Of a stretch of DNA of 64,000 bases, positions 38,885-50,735 are shown in pieces. Made by a program: the position numbers and the translations under genes. Under the pieces are notes generated by a model. It searched no databases, was not told the DNA's origin, and saw nothing but the letters and a program-made list of their open reading frames with translations. The DNA is from Sinohyriopsis cumingii (taxonomy: Eukaryota; Mollusca; Bivalvia; Unionida; Unionidae), in NCBI GenBank assembly GCA_028554795.2, contig CM068842.1, positions 22,602,590-22,666,589 on the forward strand. The letters run 5' to 3'. Position 1 is the first letter of the stretch. Each line of letters starts with the position of its first letter.

Positions 38885-38965
38885 CCCAGCGACAAATCAA
38901 TGTTACTTGAAAGTGTTGGTGGACCAATGAGAGTTATTGATGTTCCAGTATAAAACATGTAATTA
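38885..38965 (+). pseudogene. Copy B major capsid protein, last residues
   Basis: The segment agcgacaaatcaatgttact and the following bases align with the end of the copy A capsid frame (LLEGVGGRMRVID against LLESVGGPMRVID). It is separated from the rest of the gene by the LTR-like insertion. Confidence 0.8.
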
Positions 38966-38985
38966 CATCACTCGCGATATCTATA

Positions 38986-39444
38986 ATGTCATATCATCAC
39001 GTTAGTGTCAGTTTGAGTCCTGGTCAGATTAAAAATCTTCAATCAAATTCAGCAAAGAACTATGGAATAAAAATATCACTCAAAAAAGAACAAATCGCAG
39101 GTGGTCAAACTAAATTATCATTCTCATAACGTCAATTTAAACATTTCAATAGCTCCAAACAATCAAAAACACGCGTTAAATTCAATCTTTCTGTTGATAC
39201 GGTTAAAAGCTCAATGACAATAGGTGGTACAATTCCATATCCTGCAGCTTTACCAGCGTTAATAGCTGCTGAAGCTCCAGCTGTAGCAAACGCAGCTGCA
39301 CTTGGAGATGTTGGAACATCTGCTGGAATGGCATTAAAGAAAGCAACACGAAAAGGATTTTAAAAAAGAGGAATAGACCTGAGATTTCCAGGAATTCTTT
39401 ATCGATACGGAAAAGGTCTGAGACTTCCAGGAACACTTCGTTAA
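38986..39444 (+). pseudogene. Copy B pX-like protein remnant
   Basis: Begins with an ATG (MSYHHVSVSLSPGQIKNLQ), where copy A has CTG at the equivalent codon. The rest aligns with copy A through the Ala-rich hydrophobic segment (PALPALIAAEAPAVANAAAL), with small frame changes. It ends GKGLRLPGTLR with a stop at 39442-39444. In copy A the homologous GLRLPGT lies in the -1 frame after an A run, so copy B records the ancestral C-terminus. Confidence 0.75.
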
Positions 39445-39452
39445 TCTTTCCA

Positions 39453-39841
39453 ATGTCAAATTATGATTTAATTGATTTCGCTGGTAAACTGAACATAACA
39501 AATTCTACATGAGTTTTATGCGTGATCAATTACCAAAACAACCAAATAATATTGAAACATGAATTTTTAATCTTGATCAAAATTCTGGGCCAGGTACTCA
39601 TTGGGTTGCATACGCATTTCATCCGCGCGGTTCTATTTATTTTGATTTATATATACTTCCTCCGCAAGTAGAATTTTTAAAATGCGCCAAAAATATTCCA
39701 TTTTGGTATTCATCATTGCCAACACAAACATTAACTGTTCCGCCAATATGTGGTCGTGAAGTACTTAATGTATTAAATGCTATATCTTCATCAACATTAT
39801 CACCTCATAAAGTCGTGCACGATTACACAAGTAGCCGTTAA
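39453..39841 (+). pseudogene. Copy B adenain-like cysteine protease remnant
   Basis: Starts MSNYDLIDFAGKL. Catalytic blocks are GTHWVAYAFHPRG (His), IYFDLY (Asp) and PTQTLTVPPICGREVLNVL (Cys). An early TGA, frame changes and a deletion of several residues between FLKCAKNIP and FWYSSLP make it non-functional. Same position as in copy A, between the pX-like and fibre genes. Confidence 0.85.
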
Positions 39842-39867
39842 TCCTTTTAAACAGATTTTAAAGTATA

Positions 39868-40948
39868 ATGGTTTATATATACGGAAGATCTTCTATCAAC
39901 GAAAAGAAAAAAAGGATGATAATGATTTGTCAAATTCGCGACTAAAGATGAACTGATATTATGAACCTCTCTGGAGTTGACCGAGATGAAGTTGTTATTC
40001 TTCAAGATAAATATGGTGTTTTAAAGACGAGTAATATCAGATAGAATGACATAAATCATAAAGTTCTCGGTGCTAATGTGGATAACATCCCAGTATTTGC
40101 TTACAGTGGTAGAATCAGAGTTTCAAGTATATCAATCGCAAATATTAGAAATGCCATTGCAAAAGTGTTGCTTATCGCTTGTGATCTACCGGCAATATAA
40201 TGACAGGTGAACTCAGCATGAATGGAAATAAAATAGTTGTTTTAAGAGATCTAACATCTGATGAAGATGCTGCAACAAAAAATAAACAATATGTCGACGA
40301 TAACTATAATACAGTAGATATTACATTAATCATGATGCGAGCTGAATATGACGTTCATCGTAGAAATTTTCAAACACTCAATAAAATCGCAGATGATTTC
40401 ATTCGAAGTTCGTTGACTGCCGACGTAAAAGTGGCGATATTAAAACAGCTATGTCAGACATTGAAACGATTTATAAACGATTATGTGTTATCAGAGATTA
40501 TAAATCATGTTCAGAGTTAATCGCGACAGCTCAGAATAATATCGATGATATTAGAAAAAGACTAGGAGATGTTACATGTTTAATTCCTGATATCGTTTTA
40601 AAAAAGAACTAATCTGATAACAAATTTCCCCACAAGCAGATTATCAACGTGGTATATACAGTAGCGTCTGACCAAGCATTATGGTCACCACTCAATAAAA
40701 TCATTAGCATCGAGCTGAGGTTACTAGTTTTATATAGGCTCTCATTACTCGGTGTGGTAACATGTATAAGATCTACCACGATTTCACGGTGTTATCCACT
40801 GACTCCGTCAGTTTGATCTCCCGTATCTATGTTAGTGATGCTAGATCAAAACGACGAGGAAACATTTACTGTGGAACCCGAAGAACGAAAACTCGGCTTG
40901 ATTAATTATTGGTGTCCTGAATTGGTAGCTAAATCCCCACCGAATTAA
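39868..40948 (+). pseudogene. Copy B fibre protein remnant
   Basis: Begins with ATG MVYIYGRSSINEKKK, the same style of start as seen out of frame in copy A. It contains the phage-fibre-like block MTGELSMNGNKIVVLRDL (about 40200-40260) and a C-terminus near GLINYWCPELVA. Many stops. It confirms that the fibre is an ancestral part of this element family. Confidence 0.75.
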
Positions 40949-40955
40949 AATATAA

Positions 40956-41232
40956 TGAGCATTCCGATTAACGTTAAACGTTTTAGATACAATCATGTAC
41001 GTGAATGACAAAATTAAAAAATATCGTTGACTTGAATACAGTAAAAGTAAAAAAATATAGACGTGTAGGTATCGTTGACATTATTGTTTATTCAGCGTCT
41101 GGTGTTATTGCTGGAACTGGTGTATTACTATCAACAATAACACCATCGCTAGTGATGGCACCAGCAGTTGTATTTATTTGTGTTTCAGCTGCGACAACAA
41201 TTGTCGGTATTCTTAATAGCATTGCAAAATAA
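40956..41232 (+). pseudogene. Copy B small hydrophobic protein remnant
   Basis: The N-terminus (ATG at 40956, ending FRYNHVRE) matches YRYDQVREY of copy A. After a break, the frame 41005-41232 encodes KVKKYRRVGIVDIIVYSA and a long Ala/Val/Thr-rich hydrophobic stretch (about residues 28-75). It ends in a stop at 41230, so this is a gene separate from the penton gene that follows. In copy A the two are fused. Confidence 0.65.
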
Positions 41233-41424
41233 TATGCACGTGCACAAATGCAAAATTGCATGATTATATAATTACATACATCGACGTTAGCATGCTCCAA
41301 ATTATCCTCGTTATTATCAACAAGTCTTAGTAAAAAAGAATATTGAATTTTGAGTCCACATAGATAATTAAAATCTACAAAGAATCAAAGACAGTGATTG
41401 ATTTAGAAAATCAGGATTTAGATA

Positions 41425-42420
41425 ATGTCAACTCCGAACGAAGTACTTCAACAAATTGTAACGAACATAGGTCCAACAAAAACAACAATGATATCGGTAC
41501 GTTCAACTAATCCTGAATTTAATGTTAACTTTCCAACTGCAATTCCAGCGAAAGAAATTGCACTAGCATAATTACGAGTATACCATAGTTGGCCCAATAT
41601 TAGATCAAAATCATTCGGTGGATTACAGACGAATAATTCGCTTGTATTTGCAAATTAAAAAAAAAGATTGGTAGGTTGGTGGAATTTCAACAGGCTCTTA
41701 TCAGATTGAATAGATAAGTGATGAATTTCAGGGCAGAATATAATCTATAACCGAAAGAGAATCCAAAATAGCTGTAAGAGTTCACAAACTAACTTTATCA
41801 TCTGTAATTGTAATATATTATCCAGATTATGTTGTAGATAGTTATCAATCGTCAATTAGATCTGTTTTAGGTTGGCCTGAAATTCCAACAGAGTAAAAAA
41901 GACTGCCGGAAACGTTTCTAGATGATTTCTCTATTGACGAGTTTTTATATATAAATGAATCACATTATCGGGATGGATATCCATAGCGTCATTACGCAGA
42001 CGATGGTATGAAACGTTCTGATGGCATAATATTTCCTAAAACACCGTTTTCAATACTTTACTTTGATAGAAAAACTTCCGATCATCTTGCTTGTCGAAAA
42101 GATTTCTGATCATCGGCTGCTGAAATTAAAACTGAACATATAACTAAATTCACGACATTAGTGCAATTATTTAAAAAATTATATCATGGAGTATCCTAAT
42201 AACGACTGGAAAAAGAAAATTATTGAAACGATACAATATTTAAATCAAATTGTAGTATGTAGTATGCCAGTACTTATGATATAGGAAGTAAAATGATATC
42301 AAACATCAGAAAATTATATATTAGTCACGACAAAATAGCTGAAGCGAATTTATTAAAATTTGTATTACCGGGATTTGCAACTGACGAATTAGAAAATCAG
42401 TCAGTAATCTTATTAATTTA
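41425..42420 (+). pseudogene. Copy B penton-type minor capsid protein remnant
   Basis: Has its own ATG (MSTPNEVLQQIVTN), then the jelly-roll block EFNVNFPTAIPAKEIALA, RVYHSWPNIRS, TGSYQIE and SIRSVLGWPE, in near-perfect register with copy A. The following part (42100-42420) matches only weakly (AEANLLKFVLPGFATDEL against EAELPNFKLPGYVSP). The C-terminal jelly-roll strands of copy A are missing. Numerous stops. Confidence 0.75.
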
Positions 42421-42424
42421 AACT

Positions 42425-42855
42425 TTCTTAAAATAATTGAATCATGGAGAAAAACAGATATTCTTCAGCGTTTCGTATAACTTTGTCATTAATGTCGTTG
42501 TTATTTTTATCATAATATCTTTTGAGCTCTCTGCATTTTTACCACCACATTACACACATAAATGCGTGTTTCTTCGAACTCCAAAACCACACTTCAAACA
42601 CGGTTTAGGTATTAAACTCCCTATCCGTACACTTTTAATTGATATCCGGAGAATTCGCTTACACAAGCTTTGTCACAAGGAGTTGTAGAGCCCATCATCA
42701 GCCACCTGCATTTGTTCTTTGCTTTAATCATTGTATATCTATATAATATATCAATTTAAATATATACTTGTCTTCATTATAATACGAAAGAATTGAGAGA
42801 GATTAAAATTAGCCTTTTGAAAATAAATTTTTAATCTTGATAGAATATACACCGA
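42425..42855. other. Short spacer between penton and polymerase remnants
   Basis: Contains an 83-codon frame (42437-42688) with no recognisable motif. It occupies the site where copy A carries a 2.8 kb accessory island. Confidence 0.4.
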
Positions 42856-42861
42856 CTTACC

Positions 42862-45800
42862 GATGCGAGCTCTGGTTGATTCGACGAATAAAACTTTGAT
42901 TAATAATATTCATGACGCCAAGAAAGAAATTAACAAAGATGGTACATCTCATGTGTGGTCGACGTTCAAAATCATACGCAACACCGATGGTGTCGACAAA
43001 GTCTACAATGAACGACAAACGAGCGGCAACGATTATTAATTATCTCGACGATAAAATATATTTTTTATTAGTTTTTTTTTTAGTTTATTGTATTAGCAGA
43101 AACAAACAATACTTGGTTTATCAGTGACAAACGTGACCCTGTCGTTCATAATGAAAAAATCGCCGTATTAAGTAAAAATTCAAAACCAGGAATGTTGACT
43201 GGTATTGACGAACCGTATTATGAAAGAGCGTATCTTGTAACCGAGGTTATGTATGGAATTTATCCGATAAATGATAAACCCAGCGTCAATCATCTAAAAC
43301 CGGTGAAAATTTCAAAACTTAATTGTGTAACCGAACGAGTAACGGAATATTTTAAAACGCGATTCGTGGAAACGGTTAAACGGATAAAGGAATGTAAAAT
43401 ATTAAACGAGTGGGGAGAAATAGTTAATGATAACGGAGCATCCGTCAAAGGCGTCCTTCAGCTTGGAAAGAAATTAAAATTCCCGATAATGGTAAGAACA
43501 ATAACCGGAGAGATTTTATACGAATCAAAGTATAAATCGAAGGAGCTTCGATTGAAATTATTGATCATAATACGCATGCGTGGACTAATGCCGTAACAAT
43601 ATTTCCGCGAAATCGAACGTTTAAATGTTATAAAAGAGATATATTTCATTTTCTAAACGAAGTAATTAGGAATGTTCCTGTATCAGTGGGGTTATTTCAA
43701 AGTTCAGATAATGGAAACTATGATCAGTTTGTACGGCCTAATGGCGTTATTTATCGTACAGAATCTCTCCATGAAGAAATGAAAAATCTTGCTTTGAAAT
43801 ATACCCATGACGATGCTGAACAATTACTGAGTAATTGTTTTACCGTTCCTTCAGTTGCTGCTCATTTTGCTAGAGAGAATTATTCGTGGAAACTGACACG
43901 ATTGGATTTTCCTGAAAAAATACAAAGCAGTTGTGTCGAATATAGACAATGTGGATTATGTAATACTGAATACGATTAGAGAGATGTTGTTTCAGTTGAT
44001 ATGGTTGCATGTTATCCGGGACGTGTTCTTGGAATGGGAAGGTCTTATAAGTATTTTGAGTGATTTGGACATTCCACACACGAAATTACCAGAGTATCGA
44101 TAAATGGACCATTACCAGATTTTGATCTGACTGGATTCACTTGTATCGAGTCACTTAAGTGTGCTAGAAATCTTGATTCGAATTTTTATGTCTGGTTTGG
44201 CAAATATTTTTCAGGAAAAAAATTGGGCACCAACGGTTTTATTACGTCATATGCTCGATGTAAAAATAATATTATTGTTAACAGTAAGTGAAACAATTAT
44301 ATCATATCGTCAGCAGAACGAAGTTTGGTTACCACAACAAAAGAAATATTCCGATGATGAAAATCCTAATATAACTGATTTTGAGAATAAAATCGCAAAA
44401 TATCTTGGCAGAAATATAATCTGTAAATTCACCCAAGGAGGATCATATGATCATAAACAACATTGTACAAGATTAATTATAGATGATGCTGAACTCGATT
44501 TTATAATTGCTGATACAAAGAATAGAAAAACTTTGATAAGTCGAAGTAATGTTAATTTATCAGACGGAACTAAATTAGGTACAATTGTGAGTTAATTTGA
44601 TGGTGAGCCACAACATTTGACTCATTTAAGATGTTCAATGCTCGCGTACGTTTCGATAAATATATAATCAATGATAAATATAGTTTCTGAGTTTGCTGTC
44701 AGAGTCGGTACGGATTCATTTTATATCCATAATAAAGATACAGGATTGCTAGAACAACTACATATCGGCACGTGCGCTTCATGCAGTGGACGGAGAATAA
44801 AACAAGAAAATATGCTTAATTAATCTGAATCTGCCGACGTTGAAATTAAGGGCATTTATTATCTAAAATATTAAATATCAAAATTGTCATCTGCACCATC
44901 TGTATATGATCCTGTAGCTATAGATAAAACAATTTATGTCAATGGCCCTGGCAGTTCTGATAAAACAACTCGTGTGATTGAATTGTTCTTGAACAGCTGT
45001 TCAGAAATAGTTGTGTTAACACCCACACACAGACTGGCAAGATAAATGAAAGAAAGAAATATTAAATTATGCACTTATCATAAATTCGTTTAATGGAAGG
45101 GAGATAAATTGACTCATGGACGAATGGGAGAGAAATAGATTCCAAGGATTATTGTTTGTGAGGAAATATTCACCGTTTCATTAGAAACATTAAAACTATT
45201 TCTTGGTTGGTTTTTTGGCAAACAATACTGCTGTGATAATGTGTGGCGTTGATGATCAACCACCACCCTTTGTTGGATTGTCTCCACATAAACGGCTGAG
45301 GAATTTTGTAGATTATTATGGAGACATAACTGATGATCATAGATCGCTTGATCCAGAATTAAGAGAGTTTAAGAAATTAATCAGACTACAACCGAATAAA
45401 ATTCAATGTGAAATAACGCATGAAATAATTTCAGAAACTCCCATAAACAATTTTAGGAATTTATGGAGACCAGATGATTTGATAGTTGCAAGTAGAAAGA
45501 TAGTTCGTGATACACTTCAGCAAGAATTACATAAAGAAAAAGTTTAAATTCTACCCGTACCTTTGTGTTATCGACAGTTTGATACGAGACGGCAGAATAT
45601 CGACGTTGATAAACCAGGTTCGTCAGAAAAGCAAAATCTTGTATTAAATGATATTGTCTTAATTCCTGTCAATGTTGTTGAGAGAGCGTTGACCATGGAA
45701 AAAAACTTCCTTTACGCTCGGATACGCAATGACAATTCATTCATCACAATGATTAACCATATCCGATACAAATGTTTGGATCATCGATGATCGTATCGAA

Positions 45801-45905
45801 TGGTCAAACTTAATTTATCACGCATTGTCTCGAGTCAGAAGAATATCTAAGCTGCGGAGAATTGTCATAGACTTCGTAGAAGCTCGTTATATAAATGTAT
45901 CAATA
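42862..45905 (+). pseudogene. Copy B DNA polymerase B - SF1 helicase fusion remnant
   Basis: Aligned with copy A over its full known length. Polymerase blocks are LNCVTERVTEYF, NCFTVPSVAAH, a motif A region around MVACYPG (43999), GRNIICKFTQGG (motif B-like), RLIIDDAELDFIIAD and motif C RVGTDSFYI (about 44705). The fusion continues into the helicase: a degraded Walker A (NGPGSSDKTTRVIEL, 44943), VVLTPTHRLAR, a Walker B-like IIVCEE (45150), a motif III-like CGVDDQPPPFVG (45243) and a C-terminal block around VWIIDDRIEW with ALSRVRR (45775-45850). It shows where the copy A gene should end, about 0.9 kb beyond its Walker A. Numerous stops. Confidence 0.88.
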
Positions 45906-46695
45906 AAAGGCAAATCGGCAAGCCTCGTTTCCTTTCATAGCAACATTTATGTATCTCGTGGTATATCATTGATACAGCGTACTTGCTATACATATTATAT
46001 ATCGTGTTGTGGCGAAAGTCCGAGTACCATTGCATCGTACAAAATTAAAGGTTGTTGGCTTTTAACCATTTATTCTTGCAATAAAAAGAATGTGGATCGC
46101 GTGATAACAAAGTAAAACCTATTTAAACAGCTTTCTGTGAATTTATAAAATATACCGATTCATGTTAACTCACTGCAAATTTGAATTAAATACATCATGC
46201 AATTTTAATTTCTTAACAGTTTATCGTCCTAGCTTAAATGGTTGCTATTAAGTTTGTTTCAAATCTGGATGTAATTGGATTTGTTCTCATTCTTAATAAT
46301 TTGGATTAATATTAATTTTTCAAGCACATTTTCAAGAAACATATGATTGATAGATACAAGCGTTTGGTGCGTGCCGACTAGGCTGTAAGGATAGATTATG
46401 CTTTCTTTCGAACACTGCTTTTACTATAATCATCTTTTCTTGCAATATTTGTCGGTTATTGTTGTAAATGGATGACCAGTTTCTTGACTTCCTATGGTTA
46501 ACGTAATATAAATAGCTGGGTTGAATAGATGTATTGTTGTCAAAACTGTTGTACTGAATTTGAATACAAATTATGGCAGAATCCTACAAAGTAACTATAA
46601 TCATAGGCCGATCGCTTCTCTTCACAAATATTTAGGTCAGCGAATTAGCATGTCACCATACGTACATTGAAGGTTTATAGAGAGACATAGTATGT
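45906..46695. other. Gene-free stretch
   Basis: AT-rich, nothing recognised. The right end of copy B should lie in the first few hundred bases, but no terminal repeat was identified. Confidence 0.45.
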
Positions 46696-46697
46696 TA

Positions 46698-46700
46698 AAT

Positions 46701-46740
<40 letters not shown>

Positions 46741-46764
46741 TCTGTCTCTCTCTCTCTCTCTCTC
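46698..46764. repeat. (TC)n microsatellite
   Basis: TC run with three TGTC interruptions. Confidence 0.95.
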
Positions 46765-46941
46765 GTGTTCTTTAAGTTGTACATCTTCGTCACGTATTTA
46801 TCGTGGTTCATATTGAAAGACTACAGGATAATCGTAGAGTAGAAATAATGGATTAATTTGCGGATATAAACGCTATTCCAAAAACTTGCATATTGCTTTT
46901 GTAAAAGGTTATAGAGCAACTCCATCCAAAAATGGGGTGAA

Positions 46942-47200
46942 ATGTTATTACTTAGTATGGAGAATACGGCTTGGGACAGCTTTGTCGTAGTGGTTCGGGG
47001 CTTCCTGGGCAACCACAAGACCGAAAACTATGTGGAGCTGGTTAAGACTCTGGTGAAGTACTACGGCACAATGGGCTTGATGATGTCCCTCAATGTCAAT
47101 ATCCTTGATGCTCATCTTGATAAATTAAAGGAGAACATAGGATCGTGTTCGGAGGAGTAAGGCGAGAGCTTCCATCAGAATAAACACTTTGTCGTCGTTG
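46942..47200 (+). pseudogene. Fragment of an invertebrate mobile-element protein
   Basis: Reads AWDSFVVVVRGFLGNHKTEN, then a helical stretch with a SEE/GESFHQ motif, interrupted by an in-frame stop. It resembles a domain found many times in invertebrate genomes as part of mobile elements, but its class could not be recalled. It is cut off abruptly at about 47200. It may be part of, or an insertion next to, the P3 remnant. Confidence 0.4.
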
Positions 47201-47204
47201 TAGC

Positions 47205-48105
47205 AGACATTCTTAATATTAGAGAATGACTATTAAAATATGCATAATGGCTGATGATTAACATCAATCAGATGCTCGATGAATTTATTGCGCATTTTCA
47301 GCTGATGGAGACGATTCTCGGCGGATCCGATCTCGCTACGGTCATAGGATGATGATCCTATTATCTTCTCCCGGAGGTAAAATCGATGTTCGAGTCTGCG
47401 TTATGACTCTACATGGAGAGGCTGCTGCGTAGATAAATCGTCGGTAACAATATCTGTATCACAGACACGACCCCAGGTTTCCCCTAATGGGTACAATGTG
47501 ACGGATCACAGGATTGTGCCTCTCGAGTTTAAGTGTCCGTTTGTGAGACACATGGGGTGATGCCCGAGTATTATCTCCTCAAATGCTGTCAGGCCTGGCC
47601 ATGTCTCCGATCGCGTCCAAAGGTCTGCTGATCGATGTGGTGCTTCGCAAGTGTTATTAAAGCCAACTGAATTTCACGGCGTGGTACAATAACAAATTTC
47701 ATCGACCCGATTTTTGCCGTTACACTAAAGCGCCATCGGCATCGTTCTTCTTGTGGGTGATCACGACTTATGCGAGGACAACGGAGACTCTGACGAAACA
47801 GAACTGTTCACATTACTTTAGCAGGGCCTGAACACGGGAGTGATTCTACACATGGCAGGTGACTACCAGAAGGTACTGAGTGATCTATCCAGAGAAAAAC
47901 ATAATCGCGTATATGCCTTTTAAGCTAATGGATATACATAAACATGATGTTCAGCGTCAGGAAAATTATCGCGAAATGATTGAAAAGGTCGAAAACATTC
48001 CATTCGTGAAGGAGAATCAAATGTCTGTTTAACTTAGACGTCGGTTTCACTTTTCGATGGGGTCTCTGAAACTTTTTGTCGAAGGCCTTTTCGAAGTGGC
48101 TAAAC
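47205..48105. other. Probably decayed coding DNA, unassigned
   Basis: Higher GC than the surroundings and short frame patches (for example LDEFIAHFQLMETIL at about 47278 and GSDLATVIG), but nothing that can be named. Likely the decayed 5' part of P3. Confidence 0.35.
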
Positions 48106-48111
48106 GTCATT

Positions 48112-48396
48112 GAGCTCCAGATCGACCAGAATATCGTCGACCGTTCACAGCTTGCAAATTAACAGGGATATGTCGAATTTACCACCACACTGGTATGATC
48201 GAATGATGCTGGGCACTTTTTACTCGAAAATTGTTCAGAGGTGTGTTCCTTTCCAATCGGCCTCTCCGTGGTGTTAGGAGCAATCTCTGGAGGAGCTCAA
48301 AAGGCGGTGATGGGTAATGAATTGCTAGCAGCGATGCTGTCCAAAACGGTGTTTCAGGCAACGGAGTAACACGCAAGGAAAATTGCGCCATTGTGA
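48112..48396 (+). pseudogene. P3 unidentified structural-type protein, C-terminal remnant
   Basis: A single frame with three scattered stops reads LQIDQNIVDRSQLAN, LLENCSEVCSFPIGLSVVLG and AISGGAQKAVMGNELLAAML. The regular frame and position just before the pX-like gene suggest a virion protein. No specific family is recognised. Confidence 0.4.
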
Positions 48397-48472
48397 CGTT
48401 ATTAAGTGGTTATCGTAACATAAAACTTAAACAAACCATAAAATAATAGCATCTGTTTTAATACACAAAACC

Positions 48473-48810
48473 ATGTCTTACGTACCAGTAGGATTAATGC
48501 TGTCATTTCAGCAAACGACAAATGTGGCTGACGCTGGAAAACAAACCATATCGATCACGTTGAGCTCGGCTGTATTATCAGGACTGGATCAGCTCATGCT
48601 GACTCATCGACAGGCTGCTTCGATAGCTAACATGCTGCGGCCAGAAAGGGACTCGTGCTGAAAGTATAAGGGTCTCAGTTCCCTGAACAAGAAGGATTCA
48701 TCGTAACACTGTTAGCTGGTATCGCTGAGACGTTGCTTCACTCTCTCATGTGCATTGGAAGAGGGATCCAGGCTACTGGAACCACAGGTGGGACGGGTAT
48801 TTCCATCAAG
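48473..48810 (+). pseudogene. P3 pX-like protein remnant
   Basis: ATG-led frame (MSYVPVGLMLSF) with QTISITLSSAVLSGLDQLML, a Leu/Thr-based pattern equivalent to the NVTLTPGQ...LTLKHDQL arrangement of copy A. After a break it continues in another frame with GFIVTLLAGIAETL and a Gly-rich tail (TGTTGGTGISIKG). It sits directly before a protease remnant, as in copies A and B. This protein class is thought to correspond to small core or membrane-active virion proteins of adenovirus-like viruses. Confidence 0.6.
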
Positions 48811-48921
48811 GGACCTTCCAGGAAAGGAATTTCACGAAGAGGTATCTCCTGATCTCGAAATGAAAAAGAATGGTTTAACGCAGTCAACCTTGTTACACTT
48901 GTGGACAGCTTTGGCGTCAGA

Positions 48922-49201
48922 GACGCCCCTGTCTAACTTTGACATCGAGAGATAGTTAGCTCCAAGCGTTAAATATTTTAACGGTGTTTTCTCAAAGGAT
49001 CACTTGCCAGATAAGATGAGTCCTGAGGAGAACTGTGTGATTAATCTTCAAGATTATTACGATGGATCTGAAACTCACTGTGTCGCTTTGGCGCTCGATC
49101 CACGACAGCCCGACATTAAGTATTTCGATTCTTTCGCTTTATCTTCTCCCGACAAGTTTATCCGGTACCTAAAAAAGGGCTGTGGGCAAAAGGTTGCCTG
49201 A
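48922..49201 (+). pseudogene. P3 adenain-like cysteine protease, N-terminal remnant
   Basis: One frame with an early stop reads TPLSNFDIER, YFNGVFSKDHLPDKMSPEE and VINLQDYYDGSETHCVALAL (catalytic His block), then IKYFDSF (Asp block) and DKFIRYLKK. It aligns well with the copy A protease up to residue 90 and then breaks at a TGA. No convincing catalytic Cys block follows, so the gene is truncated. Confidence 0.8.
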
Positions 49202-49500
49202 ACAATGTTTCCGGGTAACAGGGTTAGCTGCGACGTATTGCCGTGTATAATTCGTTACAGATTTAAAACGTGAATAAATCCATTACATTTCTAAACGCAG
49301 TTATCACTGCAAAATAACAACAACAACGTTCTAATGGATGTATTGGTTATAGTACAATCATGAACTCGTGGTGTCTAATGTGTAGAGCTAGAACGAGAAG
49401 CAAACATCCAGTACAAGTAATGACCAAAATTAATTTCCTCATAGTCAAATTGTTCTACGAAGTGTGCGGAGTCAAATAAATCGCATCTTGTCACGTGAAA

Positions 49501-49935
49501 ATGTCTCTGGTAGCAGAGCTGCCATATATAGCATCTCCGGAAGCGATAGCGACTTAGTGTACCTTTTTTGTACAAACAAATCCATCGGTGTTACTGCAAG
49601 CATTGCTATCTGGACACAAGCTGCCAGGATCGTCGTTCGAGCGGAATATGTGTGTGGGAGGAAGTGTGCCATGTGGTCAACGTCAAATCCTGGGTGGTGC
49701 AGTTGACCTCCATAAACTCGTCGGAAAACTCCCTAGACCAATGGTGGATAGACATTACCAGTACACAAATATACTGGACCGTGAAACACCCTGGGAAAAC
49801 AGCTGAGCGAAATCGATCAGGAGCCTTATAACGGTGCGGATGAAATTGCACTGAAGCACTATATTTGTTACCGGGATCACCCCAATGACAATGGCTGGAT
49901 GCGATGAGGTCATTCTGGGGGATTTAAGAAAGCTC
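49501..49935 (+). pseudogene. P3 phospholipase A2-like protein remnant
   Basis: ATG frame MSLVAELPYIASPEAIAT, then, with frame changes, LHKLVGKLPRPMVDRHYQY and ADEIALKHYICYRDHPND. The last block resembles the parvovirus/Polinton PLA2-like motif, in which a His-Asp pair begins the catalytic helix. Here the pair reads His-Tyr (ALKHYICYRD), so a key residue is lost. In relatives such a domain is thought to help particles escape from endosomes. It lies just before the integrase, as in other Polintons. Confidence 0.6.
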
Positions 49936-49984
49936 AAATCGGTATATCTAGGGAACGAGTAGACTGCGCTCTCTAGCCATAACG

Positions 49985-50730
49985 TTGTCAGCGTCGAAGA
50001 TGCCGGCAATAGAGTTTCATGCAGAAGTACTGAGAAAACCTGTTCGTAAGCGTTTTCCACCACGTAAGGTCATTGTTGTGACAGTGGATGACATCTGGGC
50101 AGCAAATCTCGTCGACATGAGAGATTACAGCTCGTACAAGGATCATTTATATTATCTGCTGTCCTTCATCGATATGTTTAGCAAATAGGCTTTGGTAGTT
50201 CCTCTGAAAAACAAAAATGAAACTATCGTTGAGGTGTTGGACAACATTGTGGGTTCGCACAGATCCAGAAAATTGTGGGTGGAACATGACAGCGAATATT
50301 ATAACAACAGCTTAAATAAATAAAGTAGACTTATACAGCACTCAAAATCAGGTCAAAGCTGCAGTCGCAAAGAGGTTTAATAGAACACTGAAAAACAGCA
50401 CGTGAAAAAGATTTACCAGCGATAATGCCAACCGGTATTTAGACTTTTTGTCAGAGATCGTAAACCAGTACAATCACGCGAGGTACAGAAGCATCAAAAT
50501 GACGCACACGGAAGCGTTGTAAGGGAGACCGAAAAACAAAAGTGACCTACGCCTTATTTTTATGGGATAAATTTAAGGTGGGTGACCACGTGAGAATCGG
50601 CAGACAAAAAAAGTACGTTTGAGAAAGTATACACATACAACTGGAAGTGTTTGTGGTGTATACAGTAAAGAAAACGATGCCTAAAATCGAAAAAGTCATC
50701 TCGAGCAAAAAGAAACAGTCTCTCCTCAAT
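49985..50730 (+). pseudogene. P3 DDE integrase remnant
   Basis: Reads RKRFPPRKVIVVTVDDIWAA, then NLVDM (first Asp), YYLLSFIDMFSK (core strand, then a stop), LWVEHDSEYYNN (second acidic region) and AAVAKRFNRTLK. In the last, the third catalytic Glu expected in the VERF-type motif is replaced by Lys. Further on: NQYNHARYRSIKMTHTEAL and a GDHVRIG-type C-terminal barrel. Multiple stops. Dead copy, different from the P1 integrase. Confidence 0.85.
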
Positions 50731-50735
50731 TAGTT

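Larger units (their letters stand above)
36690..45905 (+). mobile_element. Decayed PolB-helicase Polinton-like element (copy B)
   Basis: Eight gene remnants in one orientation, collinear with copy A (53.8 kb onward): coiled-coil protein, capsid C-terminal half, pX-like, protease, fibre, small hydrophobic protein, penton, polymerase-helicase fusion. All carry multiple stops and indels. A 1.34 kb LTR-like insertion splits the capsid fragment. There is only about 440 bp between the penton and polymerase remnants, so the accessory island of copy A is absent. Element ends could not be located. Confidence 0.9.
47205..50735 (+). mobile_element. Decayed Polinton-like element (P3)
   Basis: A third lineage. 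Plus-strand remnants of a pX-like protein (48473), an adenain-like protease (48922), a PLA2-like protein (49501) and an integrase (49985) follow each other. Sequences are clearly distinct from copies A and B, so this is not a further copy. No polymerase was found next to it and the ends are undefined. Confidence 0.8.
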
